DNA of 64,000 nucleotides from Richelia sinica FACHB-800 (GCF_014698825.1 NZ_JACJTT010000009.1:93590-157589); one strand, 5' to 3'. Counted from the stretch's first letter, positions 38,955 to 48,718 are shown. A program made the numbers and translations. The notes: generated by a model from the letters alone, not told the origin.

Positions 38955-39333
38955 TGGGGGTGGTGGGACTTGAACCCACACGACCTTTTACGGTCAACGG
39001 ATTTTCATTCTCTTGCAGCTTTCACTACTACCTAATTGCTTAAGCAATTTTAGGTTTTGAGAATCGGACTCTCCCTTTACCCTCGTCTTGACGTTAGGGT
39101 AGCTCCCGTCGAGTCTCTGCACCTTCCCTGAAGATTGGTAATTAAAAACTATGTTTTGGTACGAGCACCACAAAACAAGTTTTAATTTCCAGACTTTTTC
39201 GGGCTTGGCTCAGGATTGCCATATCTGTTGCCAGAGTTAGGTTTCCCTGAATTTGAGAGCTTACACTTGAAAAATTTCTTTCGCAAGGCTCAGTTTTCTA
39301 AGTCCGTAGCGTCTACCATTCCGCCACACCCCC
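38955..39333 (-). tRNA. trnL-UAA: tRNA-Leu(UAA) interrupted by a group I intron
   Basis: Minus strand. The 5' exon is 39333 down to 39300 (34 nt) and the 3' exon is 39005 down to 38955 (51 nt), giving an 85-nt mature tRNA. The acceptor stem GGGGGTG/CACCCCC, anticodon stem ACGGA/TCCGT, long variable arm GACC/GGTC and T arm GTGGG-TTCAAGT-CCCAC all pair. The anticodon is TAA, with the intron after its first base (U34). The CCA end is not encoded. The split position is the classic one for cyanobacterial and chloroplast tRNA-Leu. Confidence 0.97.
39006..39299 (-). ncRNA. Group I intron of tRNA-Leu(UAA)
   Basis: A 294-nt self-splicing intron. It starts AGAAAACTGAGCC and ends in a G (GCAAGAGAATG) before the 3' exon. 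The conserved core is visible, including CAATCCTGAGCCAAGCC, AGACTCGACGGGAGC and TACCCTAACGTCAAGACG. A long AT-rich hairpin at about 39137-39190, closed by a GCTCGT loop, is probably the variable P6b arm. No homing endonuclease is encoded. Confidence 0.93.
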
Positions 39334-39689
39334 GTAGGGTTACTGATTTAGAGGCAGCAATTACCTCCTCATCTATTCCACCATACAATTGCCTTTTTTG
39401 TCCAACAAGATCGAAAAATTTTTTTCGTGATCGCTACTTCCTGGTGTTTAAACCCTAAAAAAGAGCTTTAGGTAACAACAAAATAGTAGCTTTGGCTATT
39501 TGTGTTGCACTTAGCAATTGTCAAGCGATTTCTATTATAACACAACTTTTTATTTTTGATCCACTTGGTGAAAATTTATAGTCAACCTTTGACTGCTTCT
39601 ATGGCAAAAACCAGGGAGAAGGCTTCCCTTGCTCTAGTCGTTCAGCCTATGATGAAAGACAGAAGCACCAAATCCTTATTCGCAGAATT
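39334..39689. other. Divergent promoter region of trnL and ndhL
   Basis: 356 bases with no gene. It must hold the tRNA promoter (minus strand) and the ndhL promoter (plus strand); I cannot place either. Confidence 0.4.
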
Positions 39690-39899
39690 ATGGTTGTAGC
39701 CCTACTCTATCTGATTTTAGCTGGCGCTTATTTGCTGGTTATCCCTGTGGCTGTGTTGTTGTACTTGAAGTGGCGCTGGTATAGTGCTAGTTCGATTGAA
39801 CGTACTTTTATGTACTTTTTGGTTTTCTTTTTCTTTCCAGGTTTACTAGTTCTCTCGCCGTTTTTAAATTTTCGACCCCAACGGCGACAAATCGTTTAG
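39690..39899 (+). CDS. ndhL: NAD(P)H-quinone oxidoreductase subunit NdhL
   Basis: A small membrane subunit of the cyanobacterial NDH-1 complex, which serves cyclic electron flow, respiration and CO2 uptake. 69 residues with two hydrophobic helices ([20 protein letters not shown] and [19 protein letters not shown]), separated by [12 protein letters not shown] and ending FRPQRR, as in known NdhL proteins. First of a run with a DUF3007 gene and trpA. Confidence 0.95.
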   Translation: MVVALLYLILAGAYLLVIPVAVLLYLKWRWYSASSIERTFMYFLVFFFFPGLLVLSPFLNFRPQRRQIV

Positions 39900-39923
39900 C
39901 AAATTGGGTAGGTCATAATTCTC

Positions 39924-40235
39924 ATGCGACGTATTGATGCGATTAGTATTGTTTTAGGCGTGTTTGTTGCTGGTGGTTTGGCGTATGTAGCATTACAGCT
40001 AATTGGTCTAGACAGTCAAAACGCTGGTATTTGGAGTCAGGTTTTACTGGTAGTGGGATTAGTTGGCTGGGTAGTTACCTATGCGGTACGAGCAACAGGA
40101 AAGAATATGACCTACCATCAACAACGAGAAGCCTATGAACAGGCTTTTTTCCAAAAACGCTTGGATGAGTTAACTCCTGAAGAATTAGCGAAAATTCAAG
40201 AGGAAATTGAACAGGAGCAAAAGTCCCAGCAGTAG
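39924..40235 (+). CDS. DUF3007-family membrane protein
   Basis: 103 residues: two hydrophobic helices (AISIVLGVFVAGGLAYVAL and QVLLVVGLVGWVVTYAV), then a charged tail RQAYE-type helix (YHQQREAYEQAFFQKRLDEL) ending in Glu/Gln. This fits the DUF3007 family, which follows ndhL in many cyanobacteria and plastid-derived genes. 24 bases behind ndhL, so probably co-transcribed. Function unknown; the linkage suggests a tie to NDH-1 or thylakoid membranes, which is inference. Confidence 0.85.
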   Translation: MRRIDAISIVLGVFVAGGLAYVALQLIGLDSQNAGIWSQVLLVVGLVGWVVTYAVRATGKNMTYHQQREAYEQAFFQKRLDELTPEELAKIQEEIEQEQKSQQ

Positions 40236-40399
40236 AGTTTGGTTGGTACAGTGGGTTGTTGTCAGTTGTTTGTTACTATTGACTACTGACCATAGCAATT
40301 TGAGATTGGGGATTTTGGATTTTTGATTATAGGGAAGAAACAATCTAAAATTTAAAGTCGAAAATTCAAAATTGCCTGAACCCAGACTAAAACTAACTA

Positions 40400-41203
40400 A
40401 TGACTGCTATTTCTGATTGTTTTGCATCTTTGAGACGGAATCAGGAGTGCGCTCTGATTCCGTTTATTACTGCTGGAGATCCTGATTTAGAAACTACTGC
40501 CCAAGCTCTACAGATTCTAGATCGTTGTGGAGCAGACATCATTGAATTAGGTGTGCCTTATTCCGACCCGTTGGCAGATGGTCCTGTGATTCAAGCGGCT
40601 GCTACTCGTGCATTACAACGGGGTACGACCTTGGAACAGGTGCTGGAAATATTAACCAAAATTACTCCCAGTATCAAAGCACCCATCATTTTATTCACAT
40701 ATTACAATCCGATTTTGCATCGGGGAATTGAACCTTTTCTCCAGCAAATTAAGGCTGCTGGGGTTTCAGGATTGGTAGTTCCTGATTTACCTTTAGAGGA
40801 AGCAGCAGGATTACTGCAACCAGCCAGTGAAATAGGGATAGATTTAATCTTGTTGGTAGCTCCTACGAGTTCTGCGGATAGAATTGAAGCGATCGCTCGT
40901 GCTTCCCAAGGATTTATTTATTTGGTCAGTGTCACTGGTGTTACCGGGATGCGATCACAAATGGAAAGCCGTGTTTCTGATTTACTTACCCAAATTCGCA
41001 GTGTGACTGATAAACCCATTGCCGTAGGTTTTGGCATTTCCCACCCTGAACAAGCCCAGCAAGTGAGAGAATGGGGGGCAGATGGAGCAATAGTTGGTAG
41101 CGCCTTTGTCAAACGCCTAGCAGCAGATACACCAGCAGCCGGATTAGAAGCGATCGCGCAATTTTGCCAAGATTTGAAACACTCGGTCAAAACTACCACT
41201 TGA
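40400..41203 (+). CDS. trpA: Tryptophan synthase alpha subunit
   Basis: Cleaves indole-3-glycerol phosphate to indole and glyceraldehyde-3-phosphate. 267 residues of TIM-barrel fold. The catalytic Glu is in [17 protein letters not shown] together with the catalytic Asp, then [22 protein letters not shown] and [11 protein letters not shown], all family signatures. It follows the DUF3007 gene after a 164-base gap with repeat-like ATTTTGGATTTT sequence, so co-transcription is uncertain. Confidence 0.97.
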   Translation: MTAISDCFASLRRNQECALIPFITAGDPDLETTAQALQILDRCGADIIELGVPYSDPLADGPVIQAAATRALQRGTTLEQVLEILTKITPSIKAPIILFTYYNPILHRGIEPFLQQIKAAGVSGLVVPDLPLEEAAGLLQPASEIGIDLILLVAPTSSADRIEAIARASQGFIYLVSVTGVTGMRSQMESRVSDLLTQIRSVTDKPIAVGFGISHPEQAQQVREWGADGAIVGSAFVKRLAADTPAAGLEAIAQFCQDLKHSVKTTT

Positions 41204-41444
41204 TGACTCGGAAAAAGTAGATTAAAAAAGTATAACAGCGTATTTTTTTTGTCCTCCCTTGGTAGACAATTTGACTGTTATAGTTTTGAATATTAACAGC
41301 AAGTTTCAGGTAGCCCCAAAACTGCCTGACAAGTCCGTTTATACCTGGACTTTATGTGAAATGTCGTAGGCATAAAATTATGAGTGTGAGAGTAAGTCAG
41401 TCGAAACTTGGTTATGGTTCCGTCCTAGTTGAGGGGTAAAAGCG

Positions 41445-42110
41445 ATGAGTGAAAGTATGGCATTTATCGGTGGTGTGGCCGTAGCTGGACTGGCAGCACT
41501 CTTACTTCTCAAAGGTACTAATACCCCAATCCAAACAAATTTTCCCATTCCTCCCCAAATAACGAGTACAGGAGTTACACCGCAAATTTGGCAGCCTCCC
41601 ATATATCAACAACCAAATCCTGGTTTAACTAACCCTAATTCTCCCAACCAACCATCAGCAGCAGCTAACCCTGACCAACGCTTGGAAATGGAAAAGCTGA
41701 ACATGCAGATAGAAAAGCTGAAAGGCGACAATGAACAGTTACGCTTCCAAAATCAACAGTTGCAAGGTCAAGTGCAGAATTTCACTCAACAACAGTGGCA
41801 ATTAGCACAGCAACAACAGCAACAAAGAATGGTAGCTTTTCAGCAGCAACAACAGCCACAAAATCCCTGGTGGTCTTCACCCATAGTTTGGGCCGTTGGT
41901 GGGATGAGTTTAACCATTGGTGGTGGTATAGTTGTGGCAGGAGTCCTGGCTTTATTTGGTCCTCGTCAACGTCCTGCTCGGACAGTACAAGTTATCCATC
42001 CATATAACAGTTCTGTACCCCCTTTAGCCCCTATTCGGCGCGCTGAATTTTTACCATCGCGCATCGAGTCCAGAAGAGTGGGAGCGCCAGAATACGACGA
42101 AATGCACTAA
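41445..42110 (+). CDS. patN: Membrane protein with coiled coil, probable PatN
   Basis: 221 residues: a short N-terminal hydrophobic segment (AFIGGVAVAGLAALLLL), a Pro/Gln/Asn-rich linker, a coiled coil (LEMEKLNMQIEKLKGDNEQL), a poly-Gln stretch, and a second membrane segment (VWAVGGMSLTIGGGIVVAGV). PatN biases heterocyst pattern formation in Nostoc and Anabaena. My call rests on topology and on the order ndhL, DUF3007, trpA, patN that I recall from Anabaena PCC 7120 (asr4809 to alr4812). No residue-level comparison was possible. If wrong, it remains a membrane protein of unknown function. Confidence 0.6.
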   Translation: MSESMAFIGGVAVAGLAALLLLKGTNTPIQTNFPIPPQITSTGVTPQIWQPPIYQQPNPGLTNPNSPNQPSAAANPDQRLEMEKLNMQIEKLKGDNEQLRFQNQQLQGQVQNFTQQQWQLAQQQQQQRMVAFQQQQQPQNPWWSSPIVWAVGGMSLTIGGGIVVAGVLALFGPRQRPARTVQVIHPYNSSVPPLAPIRRAEFLPSRIESRRVGAPEYDEMH

Positions 42111-42241
42111 TGTAATTCAACATCGAAAATTCCATAGGTTAGAGGAAAGCAGAATGATGTAACTTTTCTTCTAACCAATTTGTTTTGTTAAATTATTGGT
42201 CAATCACAGCTTATTTAGCAAGTAAATTGGGTATAAGTCTA

Positions 42242-42258
42242 GCGGGCAAGATGCCCGC
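42242..42258. repeat. GCGGGC hairpin repeat
   Basis: GCGGGC-AAGAT-GCCCGC, flanked by CTA and ACTACAAG. A widespread Nostocales interspersed palindrome, lying between the convergent ends of patN and the kinase gene. Confidence 0.7.
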
Positions 42259-42351
42259 ACTACAAGACTTAACTATATCAGGATTATAAAATTTAGCTGC
42301 GTAAACGCTTAACGCACACTTTAAGCTGGAATTAATCAATTTTATCGAAGA

Positions 42352-44328
42352 CTATAATTCAGTTTCAGCTTTTTTGCTGGAATGGGACTTTTCTTTCTTC
42401 GTAGAAGCTTTATCTTCATGACCACTATTACTCGGCTTTGGTGATGTACTAGTTTTATTGAGTAATTTTTTACCCTGAGAAATAGCTTTCTTATTGGCAT
42501 TTTCTGCCGCTTCTTTAAACAAAGGTTCTAGTTTATCTTGCCAATATTTGATATTTGGTAATTTTTCTGGATGATCTTTAAAAGCGAGTACCTTATCCCA
42601 TTGACCATTATCAATTGCTTTATTGATATCATTAGCTATAGCTTCTGCCTTTGCCCAATCTTGCTGCCATTGATAAATAATTTCCGTTGTTTCTTTGATA
42701 CCTAAGGCAGCATTAGCGGGAATAGATTTGAGAGTAGCGATCGCACCATGTAAGTCCCCTGATTCAAACTTTTGTCTTGCTTGTTCCACAACCTCATTTT
42801 TCTTTTTCGGTGCTGAAGCAGGTTGAGAATTTTTAGAGGGTGTTTTTTCCTCAACCTCTTTTTCTTCTACTTCTACTTCTTCTTCAGATTCAGGAGGATC
42901 TAACTCAGCAGATTTAGGTTCAACCTTCGGCATTGGTCGCGCTGCAATTAATTTACTATCATCTACAATGCTAATAGGTATTCCCTTATCTCTTAAACAA
43001 GCAGTCCATTGTTCATTATTAGTAATTACTTTAGAGTTGACCCAAGCTGACTTATAAGAACTATCAGATAGTTTCAGTTCTACCCAACCACCTTTCGTCC
43101 TTCTACCTGTCACTGCAAATTCGCTATCTTCACCAATACTTCTCAAAACATTATCTTCATTAATACTACTAGGTTCAGAACGGATATTAGAATTAGCTTC
43201 TACCACAGCCACACAGCTTTTTCCTAAATTAGTATTACTAGCAGTTAAATTACTAGCAAAGTCTTTAAAGGTGGGATATATATTGGTAGCTAAAGCCGCA
43301 GCACCACTCGCTAATAAAATGCCAATTAATAGAGGTAATGGGTCAGCTTTACCAGAATCTTTACGAATCGAGGGAGAACGGACAGGATTAGCAGGGGCCA
43401 CAGCCATAGTTTGCTGTCTGACCACACCAGTAGTCGGCTTGTAAGGTCTGTAGGTAGTGGGAAGAGGGGGAGGGTAAACAGAAGGTGTTTTTTGTCCAGA
43501 AGAAAAGTTCACTACCTCTTGGCAAGCTGCCAAAGCCTCTGTAGCATTCTGGTAACGTTCTTTAAAGTGATAACGCACCATTTTACTCAAAACAGCTGCT
43601 AAACCAGGACTAACAGATGCTAGATGCAGCCAAACGATTTCTCCTGTGTCTGCATCTTCTTCTAACTGATTAATGGGCACACCCGTTAAAGCTTGAATAG
43701 CAATAATTCCCAGAGAATATATGTCACTATTCGGACGGGGTTTACCTTGTCCTTGTTCTGTTGGCATGTAGCCAGGAGTACCAATGGCTACTGTAGCAGT
43801 GGGATGTGCGCCAACTGTCACGAGAGAAGAACGCAACTGTTTGACAGCCCCAAAATCTACTAACACCAACTTATAATCAGCACTACGACGGATGATATTG
43901 TCTGGCTTAATATCTCTGTGAATTACTCCTTGCTGATGGACAAATTCCAGAATTTCCAGCACTTCAATCAACATTTGAATAGTCTGCTTTTCACTCCAGC
44001 GTTGTCCAGGGATAAGTTCCTCCGCTAGAGTATTGCCATCAATAAATTCTTGGACTAAGAAAAATTCTTGCTTCTCATCAAAGTAGGCTAATAGCCTGGG
44101 TATTTGGTCATGATTACCCAGTTTTTCTAAGGTTTCCGCCTCAATATTAAACAGACGTTTGGCAGTTTCAAAAATCTTCGGGTCAGAACTGTTGGGTTTC
44201 AGGTGCTTGACAACGCAGATTGGGTTGCCTGGTCGTCTGGTATCTTGGGCAATGTAGGTGCGACCAAATCCTCCCGTCGCCAAAACGCTTGTGACTTGGT
44301 AACGATGGTCTAGTAACTTGCCTATCAT
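42352..44328 (-). CDS. Eukaryotic-type Ser/Thr protein kinase with SH3b-like domain
   Basis: 658 residues. An N-terminal kinase domain (about 10-275) has Gly loop ATGGFGRTY, Lys41, catalytic HRDIKPDN with D139, and DFG at 158-160, so it should be active. A Pro-rich linker follows, then one membrane helix near 332-352 and an extracytoplasmic SH3b-like domain (about 373-440, CVAVVEANSNIRSEPS to SAWVNSKVI). The Glu-rich and helical tail ends in a Lys/Ser-rich segment. The outside domain may sense the wall or a ligand. Divergent from the gene at 44495. Confidence 0.92.
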   Translation of the reverse strand: MIGKLLDHRYQVTSVLATGGFGRTYIAQDTRRPGNPICVVKHLKPNSSDPKIFETAKRLFNIEAETLEKLGNHDQIPRLLAYFDEKQEFFLVQEFIDGNTLAEELIPGQRWSEKQTIQMLIEVLEILEFVHQQGVIHRDIKPDNIIRRSADYKLVLVDFGAVKQLRSSLVTVGAHPTATVAIGTPGYMPTEQGQGKPRPNSDIYSLGIIAIQALTGVPINQLEEDADTGEIVWLHLASVSPGLAAVLSKMVRYHFKERYQNATEALAACQEVVNFSSGQKTPSVYPPPLPTTYRPYKPTTGVVRQQTMAVAPANPVRSPSIRKDSGKADPLPLLIGILLASGAAALATNIYPTFKDFASNLTASNTNLGKSCVAVVEANSNIRSEPSSINEDNVLRSIGEDSEFAVTGRRTKGGWVELKLSDSSYKSAWVNSKVITNNEQWTACLRDKGIPISIVDDSKLIAARPMPKVEPKSAELDPPESEEEVEVEEKEVEEKTPSKNSQPASAPKKKNEVVEQARQKFESGDLHGAIATLKSIPANAALGIKETTEIIYQWQQDWAKAEAIANDINKAIDNGQWDKVLAFKDHPEKLPNIKYWQDKLEPLFKEAAENANKKAISQGKKLLNKTSTSPKPSNSGHEDKASTKKEKSHSSKKAETEL

Positions 44329-44494
44329 AAATTCCCTCCCCAGTTTTCACACCTAATTTTCTAGATGGTAATTAGTATCTCCAAATTTTCTGCCAATAAA
44401 TCCGCTATCTTGAGAAAAGATTTAGACTAGCAATGCAGTTTTTTTAATAAAACCAATTTGTTAACTTTTTTTTCTCTATCTCTGTGTACTAGCA

Positions 44495-44983
44495 ATGCCA
44501 CCTAAGATAACTAATCCTACCGTCTGGCAGCAAGCAGAACTCCTAATGCAGCCTGCTTTCATTCGTGTAGTTGATAATATTCGCAAGCAGCTGGATGAAT
44601 CTTCCTGGAAAGGAACTTACCATGATGTGCTGATTTGGCCACCTCATACCACTGATGAAACTAAGGCTGTGGTGACTCAGTTGTTGCAAGAGATGGAAAA
44701 TGCAACACCAGAACAGGCTGAAGCAATTCGAGAAAATCTCAGTCGTCTGCCTATGCCCCATCCAGGATATCATTTGCGTTTACAACGTCAAGAGCAAGAA
44801 GTCAGTGTTGATTTATGGGATCTGTGTTATCAAGTATGTTTTTTAAATTACAGTTCTGAAGAAGATGTAGTGAATATTGATACTAGTTTAATTGATGAAT
44901 TTGGGGATGTGGATTGGCAACAATTAGAAGATAAAACCAAAAGGTTAGTCAGGAATGTGTTTGTAACTTTGCCAGGAGATTGA
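44495..44983 (+). CDS. Conserved cyanobacterial hypothetical protein
   Basis: 162 residues, soluble, acidic. Begins MPPKITNPTVWQQAELLMQP and contains SSWKGTYHDVLIWPP, YHLRLQRQEQEVSVDLWDLC and IDEFGDVDWQQLEDKT. No motif that points to a function. It reads like a small conserved gene with even codon use, divergent from the kinase gene. Confidence 0.75.
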   Translation: MPPKITNPTVWQQAELLMQPAFIRVVDNIRKQLDESSWKGTYHDVLIWPPHTTDETKAVVTQLLQEMENATPEQAEAIRENLSRLPMPHPGYHLRLQRQEQEVSVDLWDLCYQVCFLNYSSEEDVVNIDTSLIDEFGDVDWQQLEDKTKRLVRNVFVTLPGD

Positions 44984-45908
44984 TAATACTAGGGGAAACA
45001 GAGAGGCTTAATTTTAGATGTTGGGGGCGGGTATGTTGTGCATTTTCAATGCACAACAGCAATTCAAAATTCACAGGCAAATTTTCCTGAATATCATAAC
45101 AGCAGTTTCTAATGACCTGCCCATAAGAGAGATAATTACATAATTGATTTTGTCTTGATCTAGACAATAGTTCTATCCCCAATTCAGATCAAGTTGCATA
45201 GAATTAATAATTGAATGCAGATAACCGGGGATAAATACAGATATCATGATAAACAATAGATTTCAGGATTCGGTGCGGAATAACATAAGGTTTGTAATAT
45301 CAAAACATAATTGTTTAAAATCTACAAAATTCATTGTCTAACCATATCTATTTTAAATTGACGATAGAATGAATATTAAGGAATTAGGTGAGAAATTTTC
45401 AGAAATTTAGCCAGAAAATGACTTTATTTACACGAAAAGCCCCTGCAAAATTCACTATAGACAATTTTCATATTTAACTCAGCGAGTGGATGGCAATTCT
45501 GGCTAACTCAGTTACATCTATGTATGTTTTTTCTGTGTTAGCAAACAGTAAATAAATACTTCAGAAAATTTACATAGTGTTAACCTTCTCTTTAACAGTA
45601 ATATTTCCTTATTATTTTGTAAATATTTTGACTATGTGAAGTTTCCAAGTAATTTATGGTTTTAGCTTGACACATAATATATGAGTAGTAAAATCTACAT
45701 TAATTGAACGAAAAAGCAGGTAAAAACAAAGCTACTTGTGTAAGTAAACACGAGATTAGCAAATAAAATCGGCATCTATCGGAAATTACACTTCCAAGCT
45801 AAGATTATGACTTAGCGATGCCATATAGGTTATCGATATTGAATTCTTGAGATTTTATGGACAAAAGTCCAACAGATGGCAGTAGTATCCTCCTCTAAGC
45901 TGGTGAGT
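44984..45908. other. Long AT-rich gap before mgtE
   Basis: About 900 bases with no convincing gene. It holds a perfect 10-bp hairpin TGTTGTGCAT/ATGCACAACA (45034-45043 with 45049-45058) after the hypothetical gene, and otherwise AT-rich sequence. The mgtE promoter and leader must lie here. Confidence 0.5.
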
Positions 45909-45944
45909 AAGTCTCCCAGCGCGGGGGAGACTTTAGGAGGTATC
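45909..45944 (+). promoter_or_regulatory. Hairpin and strong ribosome binding site of mgtE
   Basis: AAGTCTCCC (45909-45917) pairs with GGGAGACTT (45925-45933), and AGGAGG follows directly at 45935-45940, four bases before the ATG at 45945. The hairpin touches the ribosome site and could modulate its use. It also argues that translation starts at 45945 and not at the earlier in-frame ATG at 45876. Confidence 0.55.
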
Positions 45945-47297
45945 ATGCTCACACAAGATATTTGCAATTCCACTATTGATGTTGCAGATTTAAACCAACT
46001 CAAGTTTGATTTAAATTGCTTGCAGCCTGTAGACGTGGGAGAATATATTACAAGATTACCGGAAACACAAAGAGCGATCGCTTTCCGTCTCCTCAACAAA
46101 ACTCAAGCAATAGATGTATTTGAATATTTGCCAACAGATATACAGGAAGAACTCATCAATTCCCTGCATGATGTGCAAGTAGTGCAACTAGTAGAAGCAA
46201 TGAGTCCTGATGAACGGGCAGAATTATTTGATGAACTACCAGCAGGGGTAGTTAAACGGTTATTGCAAGAACTGAGTCAAGAACAAAGACAAGCTACAGC
46301 TACTATTCTTGGTTATCCCGAAGGAACTGCGGGTCGGGTGATGACCACAGAATATGTGCGTCTGCGGGAAGGTTTGACGGTAGGTGAAGCTTTAAGCAAA
46401 ATTCGTCGTCAAGACGAAGATAAGGAAACTATTTACTATGCTTACGTCACCGATGATAACCGTAAATTGGTGAGTGTTGTTTCCTTGCGTCAATTGTTAT
46501 TTACTTTTCCCGATGTCTTAATTAAAGATATTGCCAGTGATCATGTCATCAAAGTGAAAACGGAAACTTCTCAAGAAGAAGTAGCCCGAATTATGCAGCG
46601 TTACGACTTAATCGCCATGCCTGTAGTAGACAGGGAAGAAAGATTGGTCGGTATTATTACTATCGATGATGTTGTCGATATTTTACAGGAAGAAGCGACA
46701 GAAGATATTCAAAAATTGGCAGGGGTGAGTGGTGATGAAGAAGCCTTATCTCCTCCCCAGGTGACAATTCGCAAACGGTTGCCTTGGTTGTTAGCGATTA
46801 TGGCATTGTACATCGGTGCAGCTAGTGCGATCGCTCCTTTTCAACAAGTAATTGCTGCTGTACCTGTGTTAGCGGTAATTATGCCGATTTTTTCTAACAC
46901 TGGGGGAACAGTGGGTATTCAAGCTTTAACCGTCACTATTCGCGGTTTAGGTGTAGGTGAAGTCACACCTAAAGACACCATGAAAATCCTCCGTAAAGAG
47001 CTTTTAGCAGGGTTAGGGACAGCAGTAGCTTTATGTGTAACGATGATTTTGCTGTCCTTAATTTGGGCCAAACCAGAAGAAAGATGGGTAGCTTTAATTG
47101 CGGGCACAGTGATGGCAACTAATACCATTGTGGCCGTGACATTGGGGACATTGTTACCCATGGGATTGAAGCGCTTAAAGTTAGATCCTGCTTTAGTGAG
47201 TGGCCCATTAGTGACAACTATGTTAGATACTATTGGTTTCTTAACTTTCCTCAGTTTAATTTCTATTGCCTTGAATGTTTTTCATTTACATCCTTGA
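45945..47297 (+). CDS. mgtE: Magnesium transporter MgtE
   Basis: A Mg2+ channel/transporter gated by cytoplasmic Mg2+. 450 residues from the chosen start, the same as the well-studied Thermus protein. An N-terminal superhelical domain (LLNKTQAIDVFEYLP, MSPDERAELFDELP) is followed by two CBS motifs (VMTTEYVRL, VGIITIDDVVDIL) and five membrane helices with the pore signature FSNTGGTVGIQAL. Start chosen by the AGGAGG at 45935; the longer frame from 45876 lacks a ribosome site. Confidence 0.95.
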   Translation: MLTQDICNSTIDVADLNQLKFDLNCLQPVDVGEYITRLPETQRAIAFRLLNKTQAIDVFEYLPTDIQEELINSLHDVQVVQLVEAMSPDERAELFDELPAGVVKRLLQELSQEQRQATATILGYPEGTAGRVMTTEYVRLREGLTVGEALSKIRRQDEDKETIYYAYVTDDNRKLVSVVSLRQLLFTFPDVLIKDIASDHVIKVKTETSQEEVARIMQRYDLIAMPVVDREERLVGIITIDDVVDILQEEATEDIQKLAGVSGDEEALSPPQVTIRKRLPWLLAIMALYIGAASAIAPFQQVIAAVPVLAVIMPIFSNTGGTVGIQALTVTIRGLGVGEVTPKDTMKILRKELLAGLGTAVALCVTMILLSLIWAKPEERWVALIAGTVMATNTIVAVTLGTLLPMGLKRLKLDPALVSGPLVTTMLDTIGFLTFLSLISIALNVFHLHP

Positions 47298-47385
47298 TGG
47301 GATGAAATAAACCACATCTTCAGGGAGCATCCCAAATGTGTAAGTTTATTTTTTGCTTGAGTTCAAGACTTGAAATAAACGAACC

Positions 47386-47453
47386 ACGTTCGCGAAGCGT
47401 GCCGAAGGCATAGGAGGAAAGGACACGTTCGCGTAGCGTCCCGTAGGGATAGG
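47386..47453. repeat. Two tandem copies of a 29-bp Nostocales palindromic repeat
   Basis: Copies at 47386-47414 and 47425-47453, both of the type ACGTTCGCGWAGCGT followed by CCGAAGGCATAGG or CCGTAGGGATAGG. They lie between the convergent ends of mgtE and the glycosyltransferase. This is a highly iterated element of heterocystous cyanobacteria. Confidence 0.8.
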
Positions 47454-47623
47454 TAAGAAGGAAGAAGAGAGTTTTTGGTGTTGCTGCGGTTATTTTTGCA
47501 AAATTGGGATGCTCCCCATCTTCAGGATATTTTCTCGCCAAGATGCTTGAGGAGCAAAGACGCAAAGTCAGAGATTGATTTAAGATGTGGTCTAAAAACA
47601 GAATTATTTTTGTCAATGGCAAT

Positions 47624-48592
47624 TTATGAAGCTTTGAGCATTTCTCCATAAGCTTCATAAACTCCCTTGACGTTGTACCAATTGAGGAAAATGCGTGCCA
47701 CTTCTAGGGCTAATTGCGGTTTGCCTAAATTAATTAACCATTGCAAGAAAGGTGCCATAGTTTTTTCATTTAATGCCCCATTTAAAGATAAAATTCCCCA
47801 CAGCAATCGATGTAACCAAGTCATTTGAATCATCATCTTGACTTCCCAAGTAGGATGCTTTTGGTAAAATAAAACCCCCATACGTCCCCGTTGGATTTCT
47901 TGGTCAATTAATTTAGGAATTTGTTCTAAATTAAATGGTGGATGCCAGTGATAACCTACGGCTTCAGGACATTTAATTAATTTCAAATCTAAATTTTTCA
48001 ATCTTACCCCTAATTCCAAATCTTCCCAGCCATAGAGTTGAAATCCAGTATCGAATAGACCTGCTGTTTTTAACCAATGTTTAGGAATCGCCACATTGCC
48101 TGTAGCAAAAAAAGCTGCCGAAAAGTCAGTAATTTTATAGGGTTCAGCAGTAGGATTGTCAAAATTACAAGTATTAATAACTGCACCATAGGTGAAAAAG
48201 CGATCGCTCCCCAATTTCTCTTGCCCCTGTTTGAGTGCATTCCCATGAGCTTGCAAGAAGTTGTTAAGGACAACCAAATCACTATCAATAAAAATAATTG
48301 TGTCCCCTACAGCCTTTTCTACACCTAAATTTCGTGCCGCAGCAGGGCCAGCATGGTCTTGCTCAAACAACCTTACATGGGGAAACTCCTCTTGATGAGT
48401 TGTCAACCAATCTAATGTGCCATCTGTAGAACCATCATCTACTACCACCACTTCATATCCAGTTACGACACTGGATGCACTCAAATCCTGTGCTTCCAAA
48501 GCACGGAGACACTTTTCCAAAATCGGCAGACGATTGTAAGTTGGAATTACAACACTGAAAAACACAGTTTTACCCACATCACTAGTTCCCAT
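47624..48592 (-). CDS. Family 2 glycosyltransferase
   Basis: 322 residues from the ATG at 48592 (the frame opens at a TTG eight codons earlier). GT-A fold: SVVIPTYNRLPILEKCL, VVVDDGSTDGTLDWL, AAARNLGVEKA and FIDSDLV with the metal-binding DxD, followed by GWEDLELGVRL with the ED base motif and EAVGYHWHPPF. No membrane helices. Acceptor unknown. It is divergent from argG. Confidence 0.9.
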   Translation of the reverse strand: MGTSDVGKTVFFSVVIPTYNRLPILEKCLRALEAQDLSASSVVTGYEVVVVDDGSTDGTLDWLTTHQEEFPHVRLFEQDHAGPAAARNLGVEKAVGDTIIFIDSDLVVLNNFLQAHGNALKQGQEKLGSDRFFTYGAVINTCNFDNPTAEPYKITDFSAAFFATGNVAIPKHWLKTAGLFDTGFQLYGWEDLELGVRLKNLDLKLIKCPEAVGYHWHPPFNLEQIPKLIDQEIQRGRMGVLFYQKHPTWEVKMMIQMTWLHRLLWGILSLNGALNEKTMAPFLQWLINLGKPQLALEVARIFLNWYNVKGVYEAYGEMLKAS

Positions 48593-48718
48593 ATTCAGGA
48601 TAGGACAAAAAATCAATTACCAGTCCCTGAGCAAATCCAGTTGCATCAGCAAAATATACACTGGGTAACTCGGATATAATAATGACTCATTATTTTGTTT
48701 TCCTAACTGGAGAAACCA

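Noticed and set aside
44984..45944. M-box type magnesium riboswitch before mgtE
   Set aside because: I could not find the long paired core expected; only a single short hairpin at the ribosome site is supported.
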